Origin: Trichopria drosophilae
Lineage: Eukaryota; Arthropoda; Insecta; Hymenoptera; Diapriidae
DNA: 64,000 nucleotides
Assembly (NCBI GenBank): GCA_030407085.1
Contig: CM059586.1
Span: forward strand, 28,197,501-28,261,500
Direction of reading: 5' to 3'
The notes below the pieces were generated by a model, which made no database searches, was not told the DNA's origin, and saw only the letters and a list, made by a program, of their open reading frames with translations. Below are positions 36,010-46,409 of this stretch, piece after piece. Position numbers and translations under genes: made by a program. Numbering within the stretch: position 1 is the first letter of the stretch; every line of letters starts with the position of its first letter.

Positions 36010-36770
36010 CAAATTTTATGGATTGTAGAAATCAAAAACTCGTTTTGACAAATCCGTCAGGGTGTCTTCAATAACGGTTTCAATTGTTTTGTGACTGTAG
36101 AATTAGTGTATTTTTCTTTAAAGCCTGGATAGTGGATAGGATTCAGGTCTGCCCTTTGCGCACAAATGCCGGTAATATGAGGAGGATCTGCATAATAGTA
36201 TATTAGAGTTAGCAAGGAAATCTTATACAATTTTGTGGCAACATCGCGACTCATTCCATATCCAGTTCCTGACAAATATTGCGGGTACATTTCTTCTCGA
36301 TAGTGAAATTTTAGAGGATATCCTGTCTACAAATTCCTGGGCTCCAATGTAGGTTGTGGTTCAGTTTCTTTATATTCAATCAAAGTGTTAGGAACGTCGT
36401 ATTTCTCCTGTAATATATTTAATAATACTGTGATATTGACAAAAACCCTGTCATCCGTCATCCTGACATAGGTATAGATACGCCAGTTCATCTTCATCCA
36501 TATTAGCACCAAAGTATATTCCATTGTCATATAGAGTCTAGGATGCCCAAAGCTTTTTCCAATAACATTTTTGTACAGACGGTACTCGTTCTATGTATAG
36601 TTCCTAGGTGTAGCGTTTCTGCTAAATCCAGCCAAGAAAACGATTTCAATATTAGTATTCTTCAATTTCTCAGATTTGATCCAATCTCGCCAGGTTTTTC
36701 TTTTGGCCATTCGATTGGTGAGATTCTGGACTTTGATTTTTCTCAATTCAAGGGTTTTTTTTCGTTTCTT
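36010..36770 (-). pseudogene. Beta-1,3-galactosyltransferase pseudogene, copy A
   Basis: Read on the minus strand this resembles the Golgi beta-1,3-galactosyltransferase (GT31) catalytic domain. It has an NIEIVFLAG-like strand, LYKNVIGKSF, then TYVRMTDDRVFVNI (a degraded DxD nucleotide-sugar site, about 36430-36470) and YPQYLSGTGYGMSRDVATKLY, and ends near GICAQRADLNPIHYPGF. Two or more frames and an in-frame stop (after the PRNL segment, near 36325) are needed to read through. The N-terminal membrane anchor is missing, so it cannot encode an enzyme. It is an inverted partner of 42640-43455. Confidence 0.78.
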
Positions 36771-37706
36771 TTTATGCTGTATCGTATACTTAAGTGCAGC
36801 GGCTATTATATGTTTATATGTAAAACAAAGATTGTTCTTATAAGCTATGAGCTATATTGATGTTTGAGCAACAAGTACATAAGCAGTATATTGGCTGTAC
36901 AAATGTGTATGCCCGGACTGGAATAGACGTGACGGTCTATGGGACATTTGTTGCCTGATGTACCACCGCCGTAGCTATGAAGAAGGATCAATTCTATTCA
37001 AGGTATGTATAGTATTCATTATCTTCGTTTTCATAAGTAATTATAGTCCAAAACGGCTGTACTCGTTTTTTTTCTAGTGGGATATACACTATTTTTGATT
37101 TTGAAGTATTGCAAAGTTCTGCCTGAAAGTTTTTAACTTACACTAACAAAATATTCATATATTTTACTCCTTCCCAAATCGTAAATGTGTAATATAAATT
37201 GTACAAAGCAATTTTGGGCCTGGGCAATATAAATGTATAATAAAGACTAATATTGAAGAGTGCATAAGAACATCCCCAGTAGAGTCATCTTCATGACTAG
37301 AGGAAAGAAGATTCTGTAATGACAATCTGAGATTAAAATTATTGCAGTTTGATGGATGATTCTTCGCACAAGATTCTTCACGTCAACGCAATGCAGTCGT
37401 ATAGAAGATCTTCAGCAGAAGCTTTTTTTATAAATACTCTGCATAGTGGTATCTGAATACAGACTGAATGTAGATTCTTATGTCTGGTAAAATGGTACGT
37501 GATTCTCATACAGATGACTGGAAGAATCTATTAGCAGAATGTTAGTTTAGCTAGACTAGAATATTAAGGGAAATTCAGTCGATTGCTATTTCATAAGTTA
37601 CTTAGAAATTTGTTTGAAAGCTGAAATTTATAATACTGACATACATACACGTATACACTAGGGTGTCCGTAAAAAAATTGTTTTTTGGCTTACCGTTGGA
37701 AAAGTT
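36771..37706. other. Noncoding spacer with repeated GAAGATTCT-type motif
   Basis: No gene. The words AAGATTCT or its inverse AGAATCTT recur several times at 37300-37530. They also recur on the other side of the retrotransposon at 42090-42240. The meaning is unknown. Confidence 0.4.
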
Positions 37707-37710
37707 TCTA

Positions 37711-37733
37711 AATAATAATAATAATAATAATAA
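37711..37733 (+). repeat. (AAT)n microsatellite tail
   Basis: A run of seven AAT trinucleotides, probably the 3' tail left by target-primed reverse transcription of the adjacent LINE. Confidence 0.8.
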
Positions 37734-37961
37734 ACGACTTTATTGCCATAAAAATACATAGCAAATCGGCGAGGCTCAGCAATTCACTGCTGCTTTGCAG
37801 CCTAACCGCGCAAATACAGAGATACAATGATATATTAAACTTACAAAACTACTTAAACTAACAATAATTGATTATAACACACTACTAGCTTACAAATAAA
37901 GGCGACTCTAATCTACGGCGATAACATATTACTAACATAAGCAACCGCTAAAACAATAAGA

Positions 37962-40927
37962 TTACTCGTTTTGAAGTGCTAAAAAGTGTGTCTTAACACG
38001 AGATACGAAAGTGTTGGCCGATGAGACAGACGTTCTAATTCCAAGAGGCAAAGCATTGAAAATCTTAGCAGCTATACAAGAAAAAGAACCTTTATATTTC
38101 GCCGAATTACAACGAGGGTGTTTCAGTGTAGCGGAAATGGCGCGTCGCGGATTGGACCTGGATTGCCCTAACACTCGTAATTTCGCAGCTAGATATTCAG
38201 GAGTCCCTGATGCAAGCAGCCGACAAACAAGCGTTAAAATTCGTACTTGTTGCTGAAATTCTATTTTAAGCCACCCAGAGCTAGCTAATGCCGGAGAAAT
38301 ATGTTCAAATTTCCGAACTCCGAAGGCATATCGGAGACATGCGTTTTGCACAGATTGTATTTTTCGTTTACTATCACCATTCAGGCAAGGACCGTATACC
38401 GAAAGGCAGTACATAACGTGTACTAGAACCAATGATTCGCATAGTTTTAGTTTGACAGTAGACGACAAAATATGCCTGAATGGGAACAGCAAACGTAGCT
38501 GCATAAAGGAGACGGCACATTTCTTGCGGACATGATTAGAGAATGACCACTCATTGTCGATAAAAACTCCTAGGTTCTTTGCCTCCTGAACGAATGGGAT
38601 TGCATTACCCTTGATAATAATTTCATTGGAATTTGATACTTCCGCACGACGCTTTGCATTACCAACCAACAACATTTTTGATTTGGCGGGGTTTAATGCT
38701 AATCCGTTATTAACCGCCCAATTAGCAATTTTATCTAAATCAGTGTTGAAATTTTCGAACGCTTGCGTAGCATAATTTGGCAAAAAGGACAATAACACTT
38801 GGGTATCATCGGCATACGTTTTAAGACTAACTTGATTACAGACATTATAAATATCTGCCGTGTAAATAATGAAAAGGATTGAGCTCAACTTTGCACCTTG
38901 CGGGCAACCATACGACAAAGAAATGGAATTGGAATACAGAAAATCAAAACCACTTTTAACGACTACAGATTGTGATCTATGAGAAAAATATGATTTTATA
39001 AGATTACAGGCCGCTTCAGAAAAGCCGTAAAATTTTAGCTTTAAAATAATTAGGTCGTGATCAAGCGAATCAAAAGCGCGAGTAAAATCAAGAAGGCCGA
39101 TTAACGTTAGCTTCTTACTATCCCAGCCAAAAAGGACATCCTCAGAGACATCTAAGAGTGCAGTTTCACAACTATGCAGTTGCCTGAAACCAGATTGAAA
39201 AATTGGAAAAAGCTTAAATTGGTTAAAATATTTTAGGATCTGTTCATATAAAATCGCTTCTATCAATTTGGAAAAAATTGGAAGCCTGCTGATAGGTCGT
39301 AAATCGTTAAAAGTGGTTGGTTTGGGAATTTTGGGAATCGGATATACCATAGCATGTTTCCATGCGCTAGGAAAAGTATTGGTACGAATTATGTCATTAA
39401 CAATATGAAGAATCTCCGGAAGACAATATCCACATACACGCAGAAACATTTCACTGGAGATCCCATCAGAGCCCGCTGAATTAGTCTTTATTTTATTAAT
39501 AATAAACATTAGGTCTGTTAGCGAAATTTCAGAAAAAGAAAAACTTGCAAAATCGGGTAAACTATTGGAACGAGAAGATGAAAAATATTGCAGTGTTTTA
39601 TCACTGGGTGTTAGCTTTTGTAGGCTGGTGAAATGACTATTGAGCAGGTCCGGATTGTTTAACGATGAAGGGATCTCCTGGTTTTTGTTTTTGCTGTTAA
39701 CCCCAAGATAATTGATTGCCCCCCAGAACTTCTTCACTGATTTAGTTTGCATATTGCGAAAATAGGCTTTTTTCTCAACTCTCAGCATTCTATTAACACT
39801 ATTCCGTAACTGCTTATAATAACGGAAATCGACAATCCGCCCGGATTTACGCGCTCTCGAGCGTGCAGCATTTTTTTTTTTTATAAATAGTTTTACGGTA
39901 TCAGTCACCCAGGGTGCATGAGATTTCGTAACGCGAATAGTTTTTAATGGCGCATGATAATCAAATAAACTGGTGATGACGTTTGTTAAGTATTGGACTT
40001 TGTCATTCACATTCGAAAAATTAAATATTTGTCCCCAAGGGACAACACTTGCATCAGATTCAAATTTTTGCTCATCAAAATTTTTAAAGTCTCGGGTAGT
40101 CACGTATTTGATCTTATGATGCAATCTGGGGCAGAAAATCTCACACCCAATTAAAAAGTGGTCAGAGATGTCATGCTCCCTGGGTGAGAATACTTTGGCA
40201 ACCGTCACTGCGGATGAAATTAGTATTAAATCAAGTAAAGAAGAGGATGAAGCGGTGATCCTGGTAGCAGATGAAATAATCTGCTGCAAATTACACGCGC
40301 GTGACCATTCAAGAAGCTTGATGGAATCCGATTTCGTGACATTCAACAGATTAATATTTAAATCGCCCAGAATAACTATTTTATCAACTTGGGTAAAAAG
40401 AGAATTATAGTTATTATATAAGTTATCCAAACATTCAAGGGAGATTTGGGGGGCCTATATAGGACCCCAATACCGAACCTTGTTCCATGATAATTTAGCG
40501 TAACCCATAATTGCTCTAACCCGAAAACATCGTGAAGCGATGAGAATTCAGCATAAGAAAAGCGATCGTTTATATACATCGCAACCCCCCCACCTCTTGA
40601 ATGTTCCCGATCGCATCTAAGAATATTATAACCTTTAATTGAAATAGCATGGTTACTTATTGAACTATTCAGCCACGATTCCGAAATACAAAAAATATCG
40701 AAATTACGTTCAGACAGAAGTTCGTATATTTCGATAAAATGCGCAGTGAGAGATCGAACATTTAAGTGTGCAAAACTTATAGTGTTATGAGAGTTAGATT
40801 CAGTATCAACGGTTTTCAATGATGAAAAATTCGATGAAAAATTAAATTTGGATACGGAGATGTCTTGTAGAATGGTTTGTGAGGCTGGTTCCAGTGCATT
40901 CGAATGCTGCGAAGTATTACAATGCAT
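37962..40927 (-). pseudogene. LINE ORF2: endonuclease-reverse transcriptase, one frameshift
   Basis: Two overlapping minus-strand frames make up one ORF2. The 40376-40927 part carries the start of the APE-like endonuclease (LNVRSL, ISESWLN, GGGVAMYI, LYRPP). The 37962-40430 part carries the rest (GDLNINLL, SDHFLIGCEI) and then the reverse transcriptase (DGISSEM, PIPKIPKP, RPISRLPIFSKLIE, DFTRAFDSLDHD, YGCPQGAKLSSILF). The catalytic YADD lies at 38806-38817. The break lies near 40437-40450 in a C-rich stretch and looks like a single-base loss. Apart from this, the 822-residue part is open to its stop, so the insertion is young. It would copy its own RNA at a nicked target in the nucleus. Confidence 0.85.
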
Positions 40928-40936
40928 AGTAGGACG

Positions 40937-41194
40937 TCATGCTTTCAACTTAAAAAGATCTTCTTCGGAGCAAATAGAAATCGGTTTCGAACCAGGTCGG
41001 TCGTCACGCTGTGCCAAAATCTTGCCATTTCTAACCCAAACAAATTTATAATTTTTTTCTTCTTTAGCTTGCAACTTGGTGAGACGAAGAAGTTTAATGT
41101 TTGCTGGTGAAAGCCAATCGTTCACAAAAATTTTGTTGGTAGAGGAGAAGTCAGCAGACAGCTTGGACGCTGCTAGTCCCTTGACATCTCTCAC
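40937..41194 (-). pseudogene. LINE ORF1 C-terminal fragment (FP25-like domain)
   Basis: An 85-residue fragment with IFVNDWLSPANIKLL and YKFVWVRNGKILAQRDD, the pattern seen at the end of insect LINE ORF1 proteins related to the baculovirus FP25K-like domain (nucleic-acid binding chaperone in these elements). Its stop lies about 10 bases before the ORF2 ATG, normal LINE spacing. The N-terminal part is missing because the element is truncated at about 41200. Confidence 0.65.
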
Positions 41195-41223
41195 TTCAAA
41201 AAAAAAAAATGATGTCTAAATAA

Positions 41224-42639
41224 AGAAATTTCACTTTATTTGATATATAAATGAAGGTAAACGGTACCAAAATCGCGATAAAGGGACAAAAATCGCTATT
41301 TTTCCATTTTTTGTTATTTTTCCAATCTAACTCAGTCCTCTCTATACATAGCGTAAAATTACCTCGAAATTAGCTTGAAAAAGCCTACAATTTACTCCAA
41401 TAACATTTTGTGATTCGATAAAATTTAAACCTAAGAAATCGTCAAACTGAAAGAAATTTTGTCATCCCTCCTTGTGACAACCTCTGAAATTTTGTCAGAT
41501 TTCGGGTATCACTTACCGTTTTCGAAATATTTCAGAATTTTGAACATTTTCAAAATCAATTTGCATGTATAGTATATTATAAAGTATATTATACACTAGA
41601 ATACCTGGAATGAAGATTCGGTATACAATTCATTTAAATTAATGATTAATAAATAACTTGAATGCCTAAGTTTAAGATACAAATTTTGCAGATTCTCTTT
41701 TTTAAAATAATCGACATAATTAATTTTTTTATTCGTTTTAAGAAACATTCTTTTGAGTATAATATTCCAAAATGTGATATTGCAAAATTACATTTTAAAC
41801 ACTCCATGATTGCACAAAAATTGTTCAAATAATTTGTGAAAAAAAACGTAAAATGAAAATTATTAATCGATTTTTCAAAATTCCGGCTATTTTCTACGCT
41901 ATATGTATATGATCTCCTAGAAAATTTTAAAGCAATTTGCCGATAATTTACCGTACTAAATGATTTTTTCTTATCTTTTAAGTTCTGGTATTTTTTGTAA
42001 AAAAAAATCGAATCTTCATGATTTTGTACTGAAAAGTCCATGGTGACGCAGTAAAGCAGACTGCAGTCAATAAGAGTGTCAATTGGTTATAACGAAGATT
42101 CTTATTATAGGTTTTGACATATACCGTCGTATAAAGGTAGATTTCATAACGATGAAGATTCTTCCCACAGACTGCGATTTATTTTATAACAGGACCCAAA
42201 GTTTTCCTTCAGAAAACAAAGCAAAGAAGATTCTGCAGTTAGTTAACACTTTCGATTGTTTAGGAAGGATCTGACGGCAGATCATCGCGCAAATTCGGAC
42301 ATACTCCATTTACAGTCTTCAGCAGATCTTCTCTCAGCCTGCTTGCAGAATTCGCTCATTTCTCTACTAGGGATAACCTTTTTACATAAAGTATTTTTTC
42401 AGATTTTGCCAACGAACGAGATGGATGAAAAAACCATTGCTGCGGATACTTTTAACAGGAGGTTTGGCAATGCTGTTTGGGATCACATTACGTCGGAATT
42501 AGATATTTCGTATACTGGACTACAACTGGAGTGTTTCCTACAATATTGATCATAACGTTCGACTTCCGATATTGTTAGTCCTCCGAAAGTGTCCAATAGA
42601 CTTTAATCAATCATGGGAATATAACGTCATCTAGAATCC
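41224..42639. other. Noncoding spacer, no gene seen
   Basis: AT-rich sequence and repeated GAAGATTCT words (42090-42240). Open frames at 41646-42041 (minus) and 42256-42549 (plus) show no domain I recognise. The latter ends just before the galactosyltransferase remnant and could be unrelated decayed coding sequence. Confidence 0.4.
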
Positions 42640-43455
42640 CGAAAGAAAACTCTTGCCTTGAGAAAAATCAAAGTCGAAAATCACACCAATCATCTGGCTA
42701 TAAAAAAACCTGGCGAGATTGCATCAAATTTGAGAAATTCAACCATACTAATATTGATATCGTTTTCTTGGCTGGATTTAACAGAAACACTACACTTAAC
42801 AATTCTATAAAGAACAAGTACCTTCTGTACATAAACGTTGTTCGAAAACGCTTTCGGCATCATAGCCCCTGTATGCCAATGGAATATATTTTGATGCCAA
42901 CATGGGTAATTATCCCCTACCGTATATGTATTTATGTCATGAAAACGTATGGCAGTATTATTATCAATATTCTAGTATTACTAAAGATATTACTGGAGAA
43001 ATACGACGTTCTTAACACTTTGATTTTGATATATGGAAACTGAACCATAACCTACATTGGACGCCAGGGATTTGTGGACAGAATATCCTCTAAAGTATCA
43101 TTGTCGACAAGAAATGTATCCGCAATATTCGTCAAGCACTGAATACGCAATGAGTCGCGATGTTGCCACAAAATTGTATAAGATTTCCTTGGTAACTCTA
43201 ATATGCTATTAGGAAGATCTTCATATTATCGGCATTTGTGCGCCAAAGGCGGACCTGACTCCTATCCATTATTCAGTCTTCAAGGAATAATACACTAATT
43301 CTACAAACGCGAAATAATTACAACAAACTATCACCATATATGAAATAAATATAACAGTACTCTACGAACTTTGGAATAGATTGAAGGAACTGGACCATTA
43401 TTACGACGGATTTGATACAACAAGATTTTGATTTCTTCGATATACACCTTAAGTT
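42640..43455 (+). pseudogene. Beta-1,3-galactosyltransferase pseudogene, copy B
   Basis: The inverted relative of 36010-36770, with the same landmarks in the same order. YVMKTYGSIIINI stands in place of the canonical YVMKTDDDVFVN, so the metal/nucleotide-sugar aspartates are lost. MYPQYSSSTEYAMSRDVATKLYK and GICAPKADLTPIHYSVFKE follow after frame changes and a stop. It carries about 70 bases near 43330-43400 absent from copy A. Both copies share the same damaged ends, so they were probably duplicated as one noncoding or already dying segment. Confidence 0.78.
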
Positions 43456-43909
43456 TGCATTATTGTTTTTGCACATTTCCAAACTACTGAAGTTGTTTCA
43501 CTTCTCATGACACAAGGAAATTGAACAAACGCCTATATATATACGGATGAGTCTAACGATTTTGGCGGTTACGTAACCATTGTAATACAATGTAATTTTC
43601 AGGACATCTAACTCAGAAACGATTGTTCATAATTATAATTTATAACTTTCAAAATGAATTTTAAATAAATATTTTATAAACATACAAAATCGTTGTAAAT
43701 ATTCCTAACATTTTATCGTAATATACTCTCCCTTAATAGTTATACAATTATAAAATAAATGTATAGTATTCAATAAATTTGTCAAAACTTGTGGAAATAA
43801 TTTTAGGTATATTACATTACTTTTTGCAACGTTCGGTTTGAAATTCGCTTAAAAACTAATGCCATTTTTCAGTACATATGCATTATATCTAAATTAATTG
43901 AAAAATATT

Positions 43910-44080
43910 TATTCAAAAACGAAAAGTGGGTCTGATTCAATTAATAATTATTTTTACTAAAGAAAAGTAATTCATTACTCAAGTTAAATACTACTGAACT
44001 CAAATATTCACTTTTAGGTTAGAGAAATTTTATTAATAAATTAGGAATTTTTAAATAGTTCTAATTTTGAGAATACACAA
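43910..44080 (+). repeat. Fragment related to the intronic inverted-repeat element
   Basis: Shares ACGAAAAGTGGGTC...ATTCAATTAATAAT and TTAGGTTAGAGAAATTTTATTAATAAATTAG-like landmarks with the arms and interior of the element at 20912-23160. Strongly diverged, one-sided remnant. Confidence 0.45.
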
Positions 44081-44309
44081 ACCTTTAATAACTGAACTAC
44101 TCATAGTTATCGATCATGTGATGGAATATTTATTAAATAAATGCATTTGCTTTTGATAACCGTATAAGAAGTAATACATATACGAAAAATTAAAGCGGGT
44201 TTACACCGGGCTTCATACCTACCAACGAAAAAAACAGGAAGTTGTTCAAAACCTGGATGACCTCTTCCCCAAGCATGCAAGAAACTTAGCGGAAGGGACA
44301 TCAAAGTTC

Positions 44310-44360
44310 TCCTAGAGACCTCAACGTTTCGGATCTATTTTGATCCCTCTTCAGGAGGTA
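44310..44360 (-). ncRNA. Hammerhead ribozyme-like motif
   Basis: The minus strand reads CTGAAGA (44348-44354), then a stem GGATC-AAAATA-GATCC (44331-44346), then GAAAC (44326-44330), then after eight bases GTC (44317-44319). This is the core order of a hammerhead ribozyme (CUGANGA, stem II, GAAA, cleavage triplet). The third stem would be only about two base pairs, as in ribozymes of Penelope-like elements. One extra G sits before stem II and stem I pairing is weak. Activity is therefore doubtful. Confidence 0.45.
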
Positions 44361-44499
44361 ATGATTAACAAGAAGAAATCGTTAATTTATTATGAAATTT
44401 AAAGAAGAACTAGTTAATCATTAAAATAAATTCATTAAAATAAACATCATTAAAATAAACAAATAACGCTCACTAACAAATAAGGAAAAAACTTGTCCC

Positions 44500-44552
44500 T
44501 GTGGGAAATCCAACCGGAGCTTACAAACGCCATAACCACTACGCTACGCTGC
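44500..44552 (-). tRNA. tRNA-like sequence (SINE head), not a functional tRNA
   Basis: The minus strand has TAGCGTAGTGGTTATGGCG, an excellent box A (TRGCNNAGTGG), and GGTTGGATTTCCCAC about 15 bases further on, close to box B. The anticodon arm between them is too short for a tRNA, so this is a polymerase III promoter head of a retroposon. Confidence 0.55.
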
Positions 44553-44759
44553 AAGAGGATGAATAAGAGTGAGAAAGCACCAAAATAATTAATTGTTTTC
44601 AGAAAATAATGTAAACATAGTATAATGTTATAAAAATATAGAAAAAATATAGAAAAAATGTCACGTGCGAAACATTAGAAAAGGTGAAAGTTGTACGCAT
44701 CCACAACATCAACGTCTCATAACGATCATTAAGGTATTTTTGCAGAAGGCATCATTTAC

Positions 44760-45145
44760 ATCTCTTTTCACGATATATCTTCAAATAGATACCTGTTATA
44801 TGTCATTTTTGCACATTTTTGAAGCTGACGTCAAACGCCTCTATCTATTTAAGGAAAAATTAGTTCTTTTCACAATTTCTGAATAATTTTATTTACACGC
44901 ATAAAATTTTGGAAAAATTTGTTCTGTAAAATCGTAGAGAATATTTTTTTGGAAATAATAAGCCGTCAATCGTTAAAATTCATTAATTTAAAAAAATCAT
45001 TATCCAAAGTTTAACAAATTATTTTTGCAGGTTTCAATTTTTTTCAAGAACAGTAATACTTTCTCCCTTCAAAAATGTCATTATTAGTGAAAGTTCAATT
45101 CTTGGAAAAGTTATTAAATATTTTTCGCAAACATACTATATGCTT
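44760..45145 (+). repeat. Dispersed repeat, copy 2
   Basis: Diverged relative of 6840-7215 in the same orientation, with TTATTATTAGTGAAA and GTTATTAAATATTTTTC conserved near its right end. No coding capacity. Confidence 0.55.
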
Positions 45146-46348
45146 CTATAACTGCCTTAAGAGACTGTTGAAAGACTATAAAAATCAAACTACCTAGTAA
45201 GAATACAAGAGACCCCTAAATCCATTAGGGTCTAAAATGACTGGAATAATGTTCTCGATTATTTATGTTTAAACAAATTAAAAGTGGATTAATTATAGAC
45301 AATGATTCGAAAGCTTTTTTGGACAATTATCTATACAATATCAACCTAGTTTAAGTCTGATATTACATTATTATTATATATATCTAAACTATTTAAAAAT
45401 TTGTATTGATTTTGAGAAATTTAACAAAGTTTTCATAACCATGACGAATGAAATTATTGCAACGGTGTTAATATTAAAATATAAGTTACTATATCGTAAC
45501 GTTACGTTAAATCCCAATTTTATATTTTAAATAAAAAAGGATTGTTTTTCTCAAATTTTTAATTGAATTGCTGTACTGAAATTGCAAAATAATTAAAAGC
45601 CTTATATTACTAACTATCGTTATCATTTGCATTAGATTTTGCTTGATATTTTAGTAAGTTGTCGCCAACAAATGCATTCATCGCTTAATACACTGCAAAA
45701 TACTTAAATTAATACAAGAAACCCAACTGAATTCTGGAGTTAAGTAAGAAAATTGACTGAAAGTAAGATATAATGTTAATTAGACCACTTCGACAAGGAT
45801 AGATACTTATGCACTAAACATTGGCTGACTTTAAGATGTATTCATTTTGTTTTTGCTATGTAATTAAATGAAAATGAAATTATTCATCTAAATATGAATT
45901 CGAAAATACTGAAATTTAACGGCATTTAACTGGAGTTATTGTTTCTAGTTGAATATTGTTTCAAGATAAATACATTTTAAAATTACTAAAAGCTTTGGCT
46001 GTGTTACGTTAGGTATTTTTTATTTTCTAATTGCAAATAATATTAATTTTTTTATATTGTTTTTATTTATTGTTTGAAAATCTAAACATTTTAGTTTCTC
46101 AACTTATGTTTTCATTGTGTGGCCATATAATACAATAAATATTTACCCTTCATAATATAGGTAATAAATTTAAAAGCGGACCGTACTCCGGCAGGATTAA
46201 CGGAAGAGATTTTCTCACCCTGGGCTAACAATAAACCGACTTAAAAGTTCTTTAAGAGTCATAAACGCGTTGCCGAACCCTTCGCTGAAACCAATTGTTT
46301 GTAATTGAATGCACCCCACTTTTCCGGTTGGTAGGTGAGTTCTCAACC
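45146..46348. other. Intergenic upstream of gene 4, no gene seen
   Basis: AT-rich, without supported exons. The last 170 bases are less AT-rich and probably hold the gene 4 promoter. Confidence 0.45.
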
Positions 46349-46357
46349 ATTTAAAAG
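46349..46357 (+). promoter_or_regulatory. Possible TATA-like element of gene 4
   Basis: ATTTAAAAG, 61 bases before the ATG at 46410. A weak match, listed because the genes 1 and 2 TATA boxes lie at a similar distance. Confidence 0.35.
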
Positions 46358-46409
46358 TTTTGGTGCTCACGAAAATTGGTTTATTCATCTCGAGAACCTC
46401 GTAGGAAAC

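Larger units (their letters stand above)
37707..41223 (-). mobile_element. 5'-truncated non-LTR retrotransposon (CR1/jockey-group LINE)
   Basis: The minus-strand order is the end of ORF1, ORF2 (endonuclease then reverse transcriptase), a short 3' region and a (TAA/TTA)n tail at about 37711-37733. The 9-base word TCTAAATAA occurs at 37707-37715 and 41215-41223 and may be the target duplication, although the tail repeat makes the inner border ambiguous. ORF1 is cut off near 41200. A trinucleotide 3' tail with an FP25-like ORF1 domain fits CR1-group elements. I cannot fix the clade. The element lies between two inverted galactosyltransferase pseudogenes. Confidence 0.8.
44180..44565 (-). mobile_element. 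Composite retroelement: tRNA-like head plus Penelope-type hammerhead-like motif
   Basis: In minus-strand order there is a tRNA-like promoter region (44500-44552), an AT-rich linker with TTAAAATAAA-like repeats, a hammerhead-like fold (44310-44360), and a tail ending near 44180. No reading frame is present. It looks like a short nonautonomous retroelement combining a SINE-type polymerase III head with the terminal sequence of a Penelope-like element. The exact ends and target duplication are not resolved. Confidence 0.5.

Noticed and set aside
37660..37680. GGGTGTCCG word similar to the DD41D element terminus
   Set aside because: Similarity covers only about nine bases and no second end or TA-bounded partner was found.
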